The notes: generated by a model from the sequence alone, not told the origin. Shown: positions 34,103 through 43,188, counted from the first letter of the stretch. The stretch: 64,000 bases of DNA from Polyangium jinanense (GCF_028435365.1 NZ_JAGTJJ010000011.1:159924-223923); one strand, 5' to 3'. A program made the numbers and translations.

Positions 34103-36706
34103 ATGACGATCCCCCGCTCGCAGGCCGAGCTCGTCACGCTGCGCAAGCTCGCCCAGGACCTGGCCGCTGCGCGCAAGGAGCGCCCGACGAGCGTTCACCT
34201 CCTCGCCGCCATCGCCTCGCGCGACGGCCAGGCCGGCGAGCTTCTGCGCGAGCGGCGCCTCGACGCGGACGCGCTTCTCAAGGCAGGTCGATCCTTCGAC
34301 GAGGACACGCCCGATCCCCTCGCCCGCGCCGCCGTCGCGGCCCGCGAGCTCGGCAAGCGCGCACCTCTCGGCGAGCCGAACGCCCTGCACCTGCTCCTCG
34401 CCATGCTCGCGGACCGCGCCTCCGCCGCGCACCGCGCCCTCGTGCAGGCCGGCGTGGATACGGGACGGCTGCGCACGGCGGCCATGCAACTCTCGCTCGG
34501 GGTCGTCGCAGCCCGGCGCGTGCCGCAAACGGCGGGCGGAAAAACCACGGAGGCCGAGCCCCGGCCGGCCCCGCGTACGCCCAAGCGGATCGACCTCGAC
34601 AAACCCACGCCGACGCTCCCGAAGCGGCCGACGGGCACGGGCGTGACGGTCCCGCTGTTCCCGCCGCCGGGTCGGCTCGGCCAGGAGCAACGTCCGCCCA
34701 CGAAGACGCCTCCGGTCCCTCAGGCCGCGACGCCCTCGCCGCCGCCGCCGCAGGCCACCGCGACCGCGACGCCGATCCCGCTCCCCACGCCTGCGCCCGC
34801 GAAGCCGGCCGAAAGGGACCGGAAAACCAAGGCGCGCGAAAACCTCGGCCCCGGGCCCACGATTCCGGAAGGCCATCCGCTCGCGCTCGATCGGGCGAAG
34901 ACGCCGACGCTCGCCGCGCTCGGGAAAAACCTCACGCTCGCGGCTTGCCTCGGGGAAATCGATTCCGTGATCGGCCGGGACGCCGAGGTCGACGCGGCGC
35001 TCGATATCCTGGCCAAGAAAAACCAGAATAGCTGCCTGCTCGTGGGTCCGGCCGGCGTCGGAAAAACCTCGGTCGCGCGTGGCATCGCCGAGCGCCTCGC
35101 CCGCGAGGCCGATCGAGACCCGTCCGCGGCGCGGCTCTTCGTCGAGGTCGCGGTCTCCGAGCTCGTCGCCGGCACCGGCACGCGCGGCGCGCTCGCCGAG
35201 CGCATGAACGCGATTTTGCGCGAGATTCGCGAGGAGGGGCGCGCGATCATCCTCTTCGTCGACGAGATCCACGAGCTCTTCTCCGGCGGCCTCGACGAGG
35301 CCACGGCCGAGATCAAGCTCGCCCTCGCCCGCGGCGATCTCCGCCTCGTCGGCGCCACGACGCCCGAGGAGCACCGGCGCACCTTCGAGCCCGACCCCGC
35401 CCTCGCGCGGCGCTTCTCGGTCGTCGAAATCGAGGAGCCGGACGAGGAATCGTCCTTCCTCCTCTGCAAACAGGTTTGTCAGGGCCTCGGCGCCCACCAC
35501 GGGCTCGGGTACACGGACGAATCGATCGCGTCGGCGGTTTCGTGGTCCGTGCGATATCTGCCGGGCCGCGCCTTGCCCGACAAGGCGATCGGGATCCTCG
35601 ACCTCGCTGGCGCCCGCGCCCGCAGGCGCGCCGGGGCCGGAAAGCTCCCGCCGGTCGGACCTCCCGAGGTCGCCGAGGTCCTCGCGAGCCTCGCCGACAT
35701 CCCCGAGGAGCGGCTGCTCGAGACCGACCGCGAGCGAATGCTCAATTTGGAAAAACTGCTCGCCGATCGGGTCGTCGGTCACACGGCGCCGCTCGCCCGC
35801 ATTGCGAGGGTTCTTCGCCGCAATGCCGCGGGCATTCGCGCGGATCGGCCGCTCGGCACGTTCCTCCTGCTCGGTCCGACGGGCGTCGGCAAGACGGAGA
35901 CCGCGAAAGCCATCGCCGAGGCGCTCTTCCATTCGGCCGACGCGATGACGCGGCTCGACCTCTCCGAGTACAGCGAGGCGCACGCGACGGCCCGGCTCAT
36001 CGGCGCGCCGCCCGGGTACGTCGGGCACGAGGCCGGCGGTCAGCTCACGGAGGCCGTGCGCCGCCGCGCCTACCAGGTGATCTTGCTCGACGAGATCGAA
36101 AAAGCGCACCGCGACGTGCTCGAAGCCTTCCTCCAGGTCTTCGACGAGGGCCGCATGACGGACGGCCGCGGCCGCCGGGTCGATTTCACGAACACGGTCA
36201 TCGTGCTGACCTCGAACCTCGGCGCGGCCGAGGCCGGGGCGCTGAAGAGCGAACGTTCGGTCGGGTTTTCCCGGGGCGCGACGCAGGTTTCACCGGACAA
36301 GCTCGAATCCACGATGCTCGCCGCCGCGCGCGGGGCGCTGCCGCCGGAGCTCTACAACCGCATCGACGAGGTGCTCGTCTTCGGCCCGCTCGGCAAGGCC
36401 GAGGTGAAGGAAGTCGCGCGGAGGCTGCTCGCAGGGCTCGGCCGCGGGCTCGAGGAGAAGGGAATCCGGCTCGACGTGGAGCCCGCCGTGCTCGACGTGC
36501 TCATCGCCGAGGGCGGCTTCGACGAGGGGCTCGGCGCGCGCCCCATGAAGCGCGCGATCATGCGCCACGTCGAGGCGCCGATCGCCGAGATGATCCTGCG
36601 CGGCGAGCTGCCTTCGGGATCGGTCGCGCTCCTCTCGGTCGATCGAGGGCAGATCGTCGTCGACGCCGTGGACGAGGCCGCCGGCGAGCTCGCGACGGGC
36701 GCTTGA
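34103..36706 (+). CDS. ClpA/ClpC-like double AAA+ ATPase with a Pro-rich linker
   Basis: 867 residues. An N-terminal Clp_N-like helical repeat (1-135) is joined by a Pro/Thr-rich linker (about 150-255) to two AAA+ modules. Walker A1 is GPAGVGKT at 315-322 with Walker B IILFVDEIHELF. Walker A2 is GPTGVGKT at 591-598 with the pore loop GAPPGYVGHEAGG and Walker B VILLDEIEKAH. The C-terminal D2-small domain has NRIDEVLVF and ARPMKRAI. It lacks the long ClpB middle coiled coil and shows no clear ClpP-docking IGF/L loop, so a ClpP-independent unfoldase or a role with a local substrate is possible. The long linker is unusual. Confidence 0.87.
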   Translation: MTIPRSQAELVTLRKLAQDLAAARKERPTSVHLLAAIASRDGQAGELLRERRLDADALLKAGRSFDEDTPDPLARAAVAARELGKRAPLGEPNALHLLLAMLADRASAAHRALVQAGVDTGRLRTAAMQLSLGVVAARRVPQTAGGKTTEAEPRPAPRTPKRIDLDKPTPTLPKRPTGTGVTVPLFPPPGRLGQEQRPPTKTPPVPQAATPSPPPPQATATATPIPLPTPAPAKPAERDRKTKARENLGPGPTIPEGHPLALDRAKTPTLAALGKNLTLAACLGEIDSVIGRDAEVDAALDILAKKNQNSCLLVGPAGVGKTSVARGIAERLAREADRDPSAARLFVEVAVSELVAGTGTRGALAERMNAILREIREEGRAIILFVDEIHELFSGGLDEATAEIKLALARGDLRLVGATTPEEHRRTFEPDPALARRFSVVEIEEPDEESSFLLCKQVCQGLGAHHGLGYTDESIASAVSWSVRYLPGRALPDKAIGILDLAGARARRRAGAGKLPPVGPPEVAEVLASLADIPEERLLETDRERMLNLEKLLADRVVGHTAPLARIARVLRRNAAGIRADRPLGTFLLLGPTGVGKTETAKAIAEALFHSADAMTRLDLSEYSEAHATARLIGAPPGYVGHEAGGQLTEAVRRRAYQVILLDEIEKAHRDVLEAFLQVFDEGRMTDGRGRRVDFTNTVIVLTSNLGAAEAGALKSERSVGFSRGATQVSPDKLESTMLAAARGALPPELYNRIDEVLVFGPLGKAEVKEVARRLLAGLGRGLEEKGIRLDVEPAVLDVLIAEGGFDEGLGARPMKRAIMRHVEAPIAEMILRGELPSGSVALLSVDRGQIVVDAVDEAAGELATGA

Positions 36707-36711
36707 GAAGC

Positions 36712-36748
36712 ACGAAAGCCCTTCCCCAGCAGGGAGAAGGGCTTTCGT
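36712..36748. terminator. Strong bidirectional hairpin terminator
   Basis: A perfect 13-bp stem ACGAAAGCCCTTC/GAAGGGCTTTCGT lies 6 bases after the Clp-like gene and 42 bases before the stop of the convergent STAS gene. The flanks are A-rich on one side (GAGAAATTC), giving modest U tracts in both directions. Confidence 0.8.
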
Positions 36749-36790
36749 GAGAAATTCTTTCGACTTCGTACGAATTGCCGCGCCGCGCGG

Positions 36791-37630
36791 CTACACCCCG
36801 ATGTCCTCGGACACGGGCAGCGACGCCGGCACCGTCGACGGACTCGCCGAAGCTTCCGGCCGCGGCGGCCGCTGGCGGCGTTCGCCGCGGCTCACCGTGC
36901 GGTCTTGACCTTCGTCCTTCGAGGCTTGCGCCTTCTTGTCCTTCTCGCCTTCGCCGGGCTTCTTGCGCAGGCTGATGCGATCGGCCTCGCGCATGTTGAG
37001 GCAGGCGCGCAGGCCGTCCTTCAGCGTGCGCAGCGTCATGAGCCCGCCGAGGTGCACGCCGATCTCCACGAGCGTGCGCGCCACGTCGGGGCGCACGCCC
37101 GTCAGCACGCACTTCGCGCCGAGCAGCTTCGCCGCGTGCGTCAGCCGCACGAGGTGCGCGGCCGTCATCGTGTCGACCACGTCGACGCCTGTCAGATCGA
37201 TGATCACGTACTCCGCGCCGCGATCCGCGATCCGCTGCAGGAGCTTCTCGGTCATCTCGGCGGCGCGCGCGCTGTCGATCGCGCCGACGAGCGGCAGCGT
37301 GAGCACGTCGTCCCACACGTCGATGATGGGCACGCTGAGCTCGCGGATCGCGATGCGCTGCCGCTCCACGGTGGCGAGTTGCTCTTCGAGATCGCGCCGC
37401 GACGACTCGAGATCACTCATCGCCTTGTCGTGCTCTTCGCGGGTCTGCTTGAGCTCCCGCAAAAGCACGAGCAGGCTCTCTTCGAGCGCCCCGAAGCGGT
37501 CCTCGGTCAGCGCGCCGGAGAGCCCGATGGCCTCGTCGAAGGCCCCGACGGAAGCGAGCGAGAGCGCCTCCAGGACGCGCTCGATCCGCTTCCCCTCCAC
37601 CACTACCGACTCGTCGGTTGTGTCCGTCAT
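36791..37630 (-). CDS. RsbR-like STAS domain protein (stressosome type)
   Basis: 279 residues from ATG 37630; the frame continues 19 codons upstream without sense. Residues 1-95 are helical with a coiled coil (RELKQTREEHDKAMSDLESS) ending in RQRIAIRELSVPIIDVWDDV, the linker that precedes STAS domains in RsbR proteins. The STAS domain (about 100-215) has VLTLPLVGAIDSARAAEMTEKLL, YVIIDLTGVDVVDTMTAAHLV and VLTGVRPDVARTLVEIG, including Thr residues that are phosphorylated by RsbT in characterised homologues. The tail (225-279) is charged and Pro/Ser-rich. Expected role: signalling scaffold of a stressosome-like complex. No RsbT/RsbS genes are adjacent. Confidence 0.85.
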   Translation of the reverse strand: MTDTTDESVVVEGKRIERVLEALSLASVGAFDEAIGLSGALTEDRFGALEESLLVLLRELKQTREEHDKAMSDLESSRRDLEEQLATVERQRIAIRELSVPIIDVWDDVLTLPLVGAIDSARAAEMTEKLLQRIADRGAEYVIIDLTGVDVVDTMTAAHLVRLTHAAKLLGAKCVLTGVRPDVARTLVEIGVHLGGLMTLRTLKDGLRACLNMREADRISLRKKPGEGEKDKKAQASKDEGQDRTVSRGERRQRPPRPEASASPSTVPASLPVSEDIGV

Positions 37631-37822
37631 CCCCGATGGTCTCCGATGCGTCCCTCCTACATACGGGAAGATGCCCATGAGCATCAAGATCCACCTGATG
37701 CCCGCGGTGCGTGAAATTGTGCTTCCCCAGAATTTGCCAGGGACAGCATCCGCAGACAGCGGAAATCCGGCCGAGGGCGGGGGGCAACGGCGGAAGCCGC
37801 GGCACCCCCGGGTGGTGGGTCT

Positions 37823-38230
37823 TCAGGGAAGCGAGAGCACCTTGACGTCGATCGTCGCATTGGCATCGGTCGACGTGAGGGTGACCGTGGCGTCGCCGGG
37901 CTTGCCCCCGACGAAGATGAAGACGGAGCGCGGCTCGTCGGCGGGATACCGCTGGTAGGCGTCGCCCGGCGCGAGCAGATCCACGAAGCCGGGCATGACG
38001 CGCACGATGTCCGGATCACTCGAGGTCGCGGTCGCGTTCTCGCAAGGGCTGTTCCGGTAGGTGCACTCGATCGCGAGCGCGATGCCTTCCGAGAGGCGCA
38101 CGTCCTTCTCGGTGCTGTCGAGCTCGGCGACGGCCGTGGGCGGCGCGACGGTGAGCGCGATGAGGCTCGGTTCGCAACCCGCGGCAAACGCGGCGGCGGC
38201 GAGGAGCAAAAGGGAGGCGCGAGGGCTCAC
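37823..38230 (-). CDS. Small lipoprotein with Ig-like fold
   Basis: 135 residues from GTG 38230. The signal peptide ends at AFAAGC (Cys about 19). The mature part is beta-rich and ends with GDATVTLTSTDANATIDVKVL, typical of bacterial Ig-like (Big_2-type) domains; two Cys near residues 56 and 63 could pair. The start overlaps the stop of the upstream gene (GTGA), so the pair is translationally coupled. Function unknown. Confidence 0.75.
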   Translation of the reverse strand: MSPRASLLLLAAAAFAAGCEPSLIALTVAPPTAVAELDSTEKDVRLSEGIALAIECTYRNSPCENATATSSDPDIVRVMPGFVDLLAPGDAYQRYPADEPRSVFIFVGGKPGDATVTLTSTDANATIDVKVLSLP

Positions 38231-38940
38231 GGCTTCACCTCCAGCACGGTCAGCGCGACCGCGACCTCGATGTCGAGCGCCTTGACGGTGACCGTCGTCT
38301 CGCCCGGGGCCTTGGCGACGATGCGTCGACTGCCGGGCACGCCCTCGTCGAGCATCAGGACCACCTCGGGATCCGCTTCGAACGCTGCGTCGAGCTCGCC
38401 GAGCAGCCGCTGCGGGCCGCGGTGCGGCGCCGCGACGAGGGTGAGCTCGTCACCGACGAGCATCTCCATCGCGGCGGGCAGAGGCGAGGTCTGAAGGCCT
38501 CCGGTGGTCACGCGGTGGAGCCGCAGCGCGTCCGCCTCCGCGACCCAGACGTGAAGAAAATCCACGACCAGATCGCTGCTCGACGCTTGGGGCTTCGGAT
38601 CGCCTTCGGCGTCCTGCGCCCCAACCCCCGCCGTCGTGATGAGCATCGACGCGAGCCCGGGCGCCTGGGCGTGGATGCGGGCGTCGTCGATCGTGAAGAT
38701 GGCCGGGTTTGCCGAGACGAACGAGAGTGGTGGCGTGGCCGCGCCCTCGGAGGTCACGGAGACCTGGATCGGCAAGGCGGCGCCTTTGGCGATGGGGGCG
38801 TCGATGCCGGAGACGGCGCAGACGAGCTCGCTCGGGGGGCAAGCCGCGGTCGTGTCGGTCTGGCCGAGCGCGCCGGACGAGCCCTGGGCACATCCGGTCG
38901 CGAGCGCGAGGAAAGGAAGCAAAAGTCGGGTGAATGGCAT
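38227..38940 (-). CDS. Lipoprotein with Ig-like domains
   Basis: 237 residues from ATG 38940. The signal peptide ends at LALATGC (Cys17), followed by a Ser/Gly-rich stretch. The beta-rich mature region has two similar halves that each end in a Big_2-like strand pattern (APGLASMLITTAGVGA and APGETTVTVKALDIEVAVAL). Near residues 105-120 the DNA (about 38583-38635) looks like a decayed copy of the dispersed palindrome (ACGCTTGGGGC ... GCGCCCCAACCCC). It is coupled to the smaller lipoprotein downstream, and both probably sit in the outer membrane. Confidence 0.75.
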   Translation of the reverse strand: MPFTRLLLPFLALATGCAQGSSGALGQTDTTAACPPSELVCAVSGIDAPIAKGAALPIQVSVTSEGAATPPLSFVSANPAIFTIDDARIHAQAPGLASMLITTAGVGAQDAEGDPKPQASSSDLVVDFLHVWVAEADALRLHRVTTGGLQTSPLPAAMEMLVGDELTLVAAPHRGPQRLLGELDAAFEADPEVVLMLDEGVPGSRRIVAKAPGETTVTVKALDIEVAVALTVLEVKP

Positions 38941-39100
38941 GGCCTGTCGACGATAGCAACCGCCATGCCCCGCACGAAATCACGAAATCGCTCGAGACCG
39001 GCGGCCCGGAAGGCAGGGCACGAACGTCATGGCCGGCGCGGTGATTGCACAGCGAGGCGTGTTCGGGGGAGTGGCCCCCGAAGCACGAAAGGGGAACGGG

Positions 39101-39979
39101 ATGGCGACGTCACTCCTTACGACGGTCGAGAATCGATCGGGCGTCGATACACTCGCTGAGGCCGTGCACCGGCCGGTCCAAGCGGTCCTGCAAAAGCGCC
39201 CGGAGCTCCGGACCACGCTCGACGGGACGTGGCTCGGGCACCCGCTCCACGCGGCACTCTCCGATTTCCCGGTCGGCGCGTGGGCGACGGGGGTCGTCCT
39301 GGACATCGCCGGGCTCGGGCGACGGAAAAAGGGGCTCCACGACGCGGCCTTCACCGCGCACGCCTTCGGTCTGGCGGCCGCGGGCGCGGCAGCGATGGCC
39401 GGGCTCGCGGACTGGAGTTACCTCGACGGCAAGCCGCGGCGCGTGGGCTTCGTGCACGCGGCGTTGAACATGGTGGCGGCCAGCCTCTTCGGCATCTCGC
39501 TGCTCCTGCGCAAGAACGGGCGGCGCGGGGCGGGCATCGCCGCGTCGACGGCGGGCTTCGGCATCACGCTGGGCAGCGCTTGGCTCGGCGGGGTCATGTC
39601 GTACCATTACGGCATCGGCGTGAGCCACCGGGCCTTCGAGCAAGGCGGGCCCTCGGGCTTCGTGCCGGTGCTGCGCAATGACGAGCTCCCCGAAGGGCAG
39701 CTCCGCCGCGTCGTGGCCGAGGGCGCGCCGATCCTGCTCGCCCGCGCGAACGGCCGCGTCCACGCGATCGGCGATACCTGCACGCACCTCGGCTGCTCGC
39801 TCAGCGCGGGCCGGCTCGACGGCGAGCGCGTCGTGTGCGCCTGCCACGGCTCACAGTTCCGGCTGCGCGACGGCCGGGTGATGGTCGGCCCCGCGACCGA
39901 CTCGGAGCCCCATTACGAGACGCGCGTCCGCGACGGCCAGATCGAGGTCCGGAAATCGGGCCTCAATGGTGCTTCGTAA
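39101..39979 (+). CDS. DUF2231 membrane domain fused to a Rieske 2Fe-2S domain
   Basis: 292 residues from ATG 39101, chosen because AAAGGGGAAC precedes it and the open upstream frame (from 39029) is unlike the family. Residues 45-180 form a DUF2231-type four-helix membrane domain (LGHPLHAALSDFPVGAW, the classic start). Residues 190-285 form a Rieske domain: DTCTHLGCSLSAG and VVCACHGSQFRLRDG, giving the C-x-H and C-x-x-H cluster ligands. It most resembles small NirD/arsenite-oxidase-type ferredoxins rather than bc1 Rieske. Inferred role: electron transfer at the inner membrane. The two small genes that follow may be stress-related companions. Confidence 0.9.
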   Translation: MATSLLTTVENRSGVDTLAEAVHRPVQAVLQKRPELRTTLDGTWLGHPLHAALSDFPVGAWATGVVLDIAGLGRRKKGLHDAAFTAHAFGLAAAGAAAMAGLADWSYLDGKPRRVGFVHAALNMVAASLFGISLLLRKNGRRGAGIAASTAGFGITLGSAWLGGVMSYHYGIGVSHRAFEQGGPSGFVPVLRNDELPEGQLRRVVAEGAPILLARANGRVHAIGDTCTHLGCSLSAGRLDGERVVCACHGSQFRLRDGRVMVGPATDSEPHYETRVRDGQIEVRKSGLNGAS

Positions 39980-40096
39980 AACGCATCCAGCGCATTCCCC
40001 AGCCGCAGCCGGGTTCGTCCGCCGCGGCTGGGCCTACGTTTGCATCGGAACGTCGGGGACGCCGCCTCGCGGCACGAATCGCCCACGGAGCAAGGA

Positions 40097-40300
40097 ATGA
40101 TCCGTACCGAAAGCGTGGCCGATCACCATCGAAAGGCCGCCGAGCATTTCGAGAACGCAGCCGTGCACCATCGGATGGCCGCGGAGCAGCACGAGCGGGG
40201 GAACGAGGCCGAGGCCATCCGGCACGCGATCGAGGCTCGGCGGTATCACGAGCAGGGAATGCGGCACGAGCAGGAGGCCGAGAAGCGGCACGCGGCGTGA
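40097..40300 (+). CDS. Small His/Glu-rich helical protein
   Basis: 67 residues from ATG 40097 with GGAGCAAGGA upstream. The protein is one long amphipathic helix with a repeated HHRKAAEHFENAAVHHRMAA pattern, 12 His and no hydrophobic core. This composition suggests metal or nucleic-acid binding, or a small stress protein; no family can be named with certainty. It lies 24 bases before the SPW gene. Confidence 0.7.
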   Translation: MIRTESVADHHRKAAEHFENAAVHHRMAAEQHERGNEAEAIRHAIEARRYHEQGMRHEQEAEKRHAA

Positions 40301-40324
40301 AACCAATCGCCCGAGGAGAACACC

Positions 40325-40666
40325 ATGACATGGCCCCGATGGATCAATGTCGCACTGGGTATCTGGCTACTCATCGCCCCGGCGGTGCTCGGATACGTCG
40401 ACGCATACGCAGTGAACAATGACCGTCTGCTCGGCATCCTGATCGCGGCCTCGGCGATCGTCGCCCTCTGGGCGCCGAAAGCGCGCTTCGTGAATGTCGT
40501 GCTCGGCATGTGGCTGATCATCGCGCCGTTCGTCCTCGGTTACCTCGGCGGCAACGCCGTGGCGAACGACATCGTGGTCGGCATCGCCGTCGCGGTCTTC
40601 GCCTTCCTCCCGAGCCGCGCCATCACGCGCCCCACCACGAACGCGAGACCGGGCGACTTGAGCTGA
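40325..40666 (+). CDS. SPW-repeat membrane protein
   Basis: 113 residues with two tandem SPW repeats, each with two membrane helices: WINVALGIWLLIAPAVLGY (about 6-24) and FVNVVLGMWLIIAPFVLGYL (about 55-74). The order 'W.N..LG.WL..AP..LGY' is diagnostic of the SPW family, which has no known biochemical role and often sits beside stress genes. A Shine-Dalgarno (GAGGAG) lies 8 bases before the ATG. Confidence 0.9.
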   Translation: MTWPRWINVALGIWLLIAPAVLGYVDAYAVNNDRLLGILIAASAIVALWAPKARFVNVVLGMWLIIAPFVLGYLGGNAVANDIVVGIAVAVFAFLPSRAITRPTTNARPGDLS

Positions 40667-40730
40667 CCCCGTCAGGCCAGGCGACACCCAGAACTTGGCC
40701 CGTGACCTCACCCCGTGGGAGGTCACGGCC

Positions 40731-42593
40731 ATGTCCATTCGTGTCGCCCGGCCTTGGCTCGTGGGCGCAGGCCTCGTCCTCGGCCTCGTCACGCGGTCGG
40801 CACCCGCCCTGGCGTGGGTCGACGTGCACGTCGCGGGCGACGACGTGCGGGTCGACGTGAACAAGGACGGCTCGGCCCGCGTCGAGCACAAGATCACGCT
40901 GCGTGTCTCCGGCGGGCCGCTCAAGTCGATCGACCTGAAAGGCGTCGACGCCGACGCCGTCCCCGAGCCCGACGGCTACGTCGTCCCGGGCCGCGACGCC
41001 GCCACGAACTCGCTCGCCTCGGCCGCGCCCATCACCACGGAGATGCTGCCGCCGCCGAGCCGCCCGCGCGACGACGGCCAGCCAAACCCCTCGGCCATGC
41101 GCATCCGCTTCGACGCGGACAAGGGTTTGTCGCGGGGCGTGTTCGTGGTGTTCGTCCGGTACCGCACCGAGCTCTTCCGCCGCGGCCTCGTCCAGCGCGA
41201 CGGCTCGATGGCGCGCCTCCGCTGGACCGGGCTCGTGTGGGAAGACGGCTTCGATTCCGCGCGCGCCACCTTCGTCCTGCCCGCCGGCCCGACCGAGCCG
41301 CGCCCCGACGAGGCCGGCGTCGCCGCCGATCCCGCGGGCGAATCCGCCGCGCCGCCCTCCGTCCTCTCCACCGTCCGCCGCGCCACGGGCCGCGACGAGC
41401 TCGAACTTTTGCGGCCGTACGCGCCGAAAGCCGAGACCATCACCTGGCTCGTCCGGTTCGACGCCCGCGCCCTCGACGTCACCGCGCCGAAAGCCGAGCC
41501 GACCACCGTCGCGTCCCCGGGCCCTTCGGCGCTCGCCCCGGATCGCCGCACCTTCGTGCTCCTCGGCGGGGGCCTTGCGTTTGTCCTGTACGCCCTGCTC
41601 GTCGCGGTCAAGACCCGCGAAGTCGAGCGGGCCGCGCGCGCGGCCGGCGCCGAGCCTCGGCCCTTGATCCCGGCCCCGCTTTTCGTACGCGCCACGGGCG
41701 CGGGCCTCGCGCTCGTCGGGGGCCTCGCCTTGCAGCTCACTTTGCCCACGGGCACGGCGGGCGCGCTCCTCGTCGCGCTCGCCTCGGCGTTCGCCGCGTT
41801 CCGGGCCCCGCGCTGGATCCGCGCCTCCTCGCTGCGCGGCCCTGGCACGTGGCTCCCCATCTCCGAGGAAGAGGCCTTCGCCCGCGCCGCGCGTCCCCCC
41901 GCGCGTGATGGCCTGCTCGACGTCTCCACCCGCGCCGGAAAAGCCCTCTTCGCGCTCGGCCTGCTCCTCCTCGGCGCGGCCGTATATCTCGTCTCGGGCA
42001 CGTCGATGTACCACGCCGAGCTCTTCGCCTACGACGCCGTGGCCCTGCTCGCGCTCTTCTGCACGGGCCGGCTCGCGGAGTTGCCGCCCGACCCGGTCGC
42101 CTCGGCCGCGCCGCTCCTGCGCGACGTGGCCAAGCGCGTCCGCAAGGCGACGAAAAAGGCCGGCGAAGAGGTCCGTATCGTCCCGCGCATCCGGGTGCCC
42201 GAGGGCAGCGCGAAGGCCGACGAGCTGCGGCTCGCCGTGGTCCCGCGCTCGCCGCTCCCGGGCTTTTCCGGGCTCGAGGTGGGCGTGGTGCTCACGCCGG
42301 CCGCGGGCTCGACGTTGCGCTCGCCCGAGGTGCTGCTCCGCGTGACGACGGGGACGGCGTGCGAGGAGGCGGTGGAGGCCATCGCGCAGCAGGGCCGATC
42401 GCAGCGCGGAAAGCGCTCGACGGAGCGCGCGATCACCCTCGTCCCGCGCTTGCCGACGGCGTGGATGACGGCCGACCTCGTCACGCGGCTCGTGGGCCTT
42501 TTGCGTGAAGGTCGCAAGGCGGCGGAGGAGCGCTCGGGCATTCGGCGGTCTGCCCAGGTCGTCGCGGTCTCCGAGGACGGTCGCGCGGCTTGA
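40731..42593 (+). CDS. DUF2207-like exported membrane protein
   Basis: 620 residues from ATG 40731, set by GGGAGG ten bases upstream. A cleavable signal peptide (to about APALA) precedes a beta-rich extracytoplasmic domain (WVDVHVAGDDVRVDVNKDGS, KITLRVSGGPL) that resembles the start of DUF2207/YciQ-like proteins. Membrane helices lie near 280-300, 325-370 and 415-460. A soluble C-terminal domain (about 470-620) includes a conserved-looking 'SPLPGFSGLEVGV' stretch. The DUF2207 assignment is by overall layout only. Confidence 0.6.
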   Translation: MSIRVARPWLVGAGLVLGLVTRSAPALAWVDVHVAGDDVRVDVNKDGSARVEHKITLRVSGGPLKSIDLKGVDADAVPEPDGYVVPGRDAATNSLASAAPITTEMLPPPSRPRDDGQPNPSAMRIRFDADKGLSRGVFVVFVRYRTELFRRGLVQRDGSMARLRWTGLVWEDGFDSARATFVLPAGPTEPRPDEAGVAADPAGESAAPPSVLSTVRRATGRDELELLRPYAPKAETITWLVRFDARALDVTAPKAEPTTVASPGPSALAPDRRTFVLLGGGLAFVLYALLVAVKTREVERAARAAGAEPRPLIPAPLFVRATGAGLALVGGLALQLTLPTGTAGALLVALASAFAAFRAPRWIRASSLRGPGTWLPISEEEAFARAARPPARDGLLDVSTRAGKALFALGLLLLGAAVYLVSGTSMYHAELFAYDAVALLALFCTGRLAELPPDPVASAAPLLRDVAKRVRKATKKAGEEVRIVPRIRVPEGSAKADELRLAVVPRSPLPGFSGLEVGVVLTPAAGSTLRSPEVLLRVTTGTACEEAVEAIAQQGRSQRGKRSTERAITLVPRLPTAWMTADLVTRLVGLLREGRKAAEERSGIRRSAQVVAVSEDGRAA

Positions 42594-42630
42594 CGCCGGG
42601 CAGGTTTTCCCGCTTGCTTCGAGGGCGCCC

Positions 42631-43188
42631 GTGACCGCCCCTTCCGAAAAACCCCCTCGCCTGTTCGCCCGGATCGCCGCCGCCGCGTTGCTCCTCGGGC
42701 TCCTCGGATTCCTGGTGACCGCGCAGAGCGGCTCGAAGACGCCAGCCTCGCCGCCAGGTTCAGCCGAAGCCGACGCGCCCGCGCCGGCCGAGCCGTTCGG
42801 CCCGCAACCCGCGCCGCCCGATCCGTCGCTCGTCGCATTGCTGGACGGGCTGACAGTAGGGGCCGAGGTGAATGGGTGGAAGGTGGTGAACTTCTACCCG
42901 ACGAACGAATCCGTCGTGTGGGTGGAGCTGCAAAAAGGCGAGGTTTTCTTCTCGGTGGGAATCGGCCCGAAAGGAACGGGCAAACCGCCGCCGCCGATCC
43001 AGACGGAGACGTACGAGGTGGGGTATGGAATGCCGAGGCCGCGCAATGCGGGGATTCCCACGCAGGAGATGACGGCGGCGGCGGAGCTGGTGGCGGCGAG
43101 GATCCGGAAGCGGGAGAAAGAGGTTCCGCGGCCCGAGGGGGTTTGGGGGCGTGGCTCGGCTGGTCCGAGCGAAGCCCCCAAACGTTGA
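42631..43188 (+). CDS. Single-pass membrane protein with repeat-derived C-terminus
   Basis: 185 residues from GTG 42631; the frame is open further upstream inside the preceding gene. One membrane helix (about 15-35) is followed by a Pro/Ala-rich spacer and a small domain (about 70-170: VGAEVNGWKVVNFYPTNESV, VGIGPKG). The last 16 residues and the stop codon are supplied by the dispersed palindrome at 43140-43186, so the ancestral C-terminus may have been replaced. Function unknown. Confidence 0.65.
   Translation: MTAPSEKPPRLFARIAAAALLLGLLGFLVTAQSGSKTPASPPGSAEADAPAPAEPFGPQPAPPDPSLVALLDGLTVGAEVNGWKVVNFYPTNESVVWVELQKGEVFFSVGIGPKGTGKPPPPIQTETYEVGYGMPRPRNAGIPTQEMTAAAELVAARIRKREKEVPRPEGVWGRGSAGPSEAPKR
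43140..43186. repeat. Copy of the dispersed palindrome at a gene end
   Basis: GTTTGGGGGCGTGGCTCGG, loop CTGGT, then CCGAGCGAAGCCCCCAAACG. The outer 9 bp and the inner GCTCGG/CCGAGC pair, with a small internal mismatch. It carries the C-terminal codons of the gene ending at 43188 and lies between convergent genes, where it can also serve as a terminator. Confidence 0.85.

Noticed and set aside
38583..38635. Further copy of the dispersed palindrome inside a lipoprotein gene
   Set aside because: Only the ends resemble the family; the inner arms no longer pair well, so I mention it as a possible relic but do not list it as a repeat.
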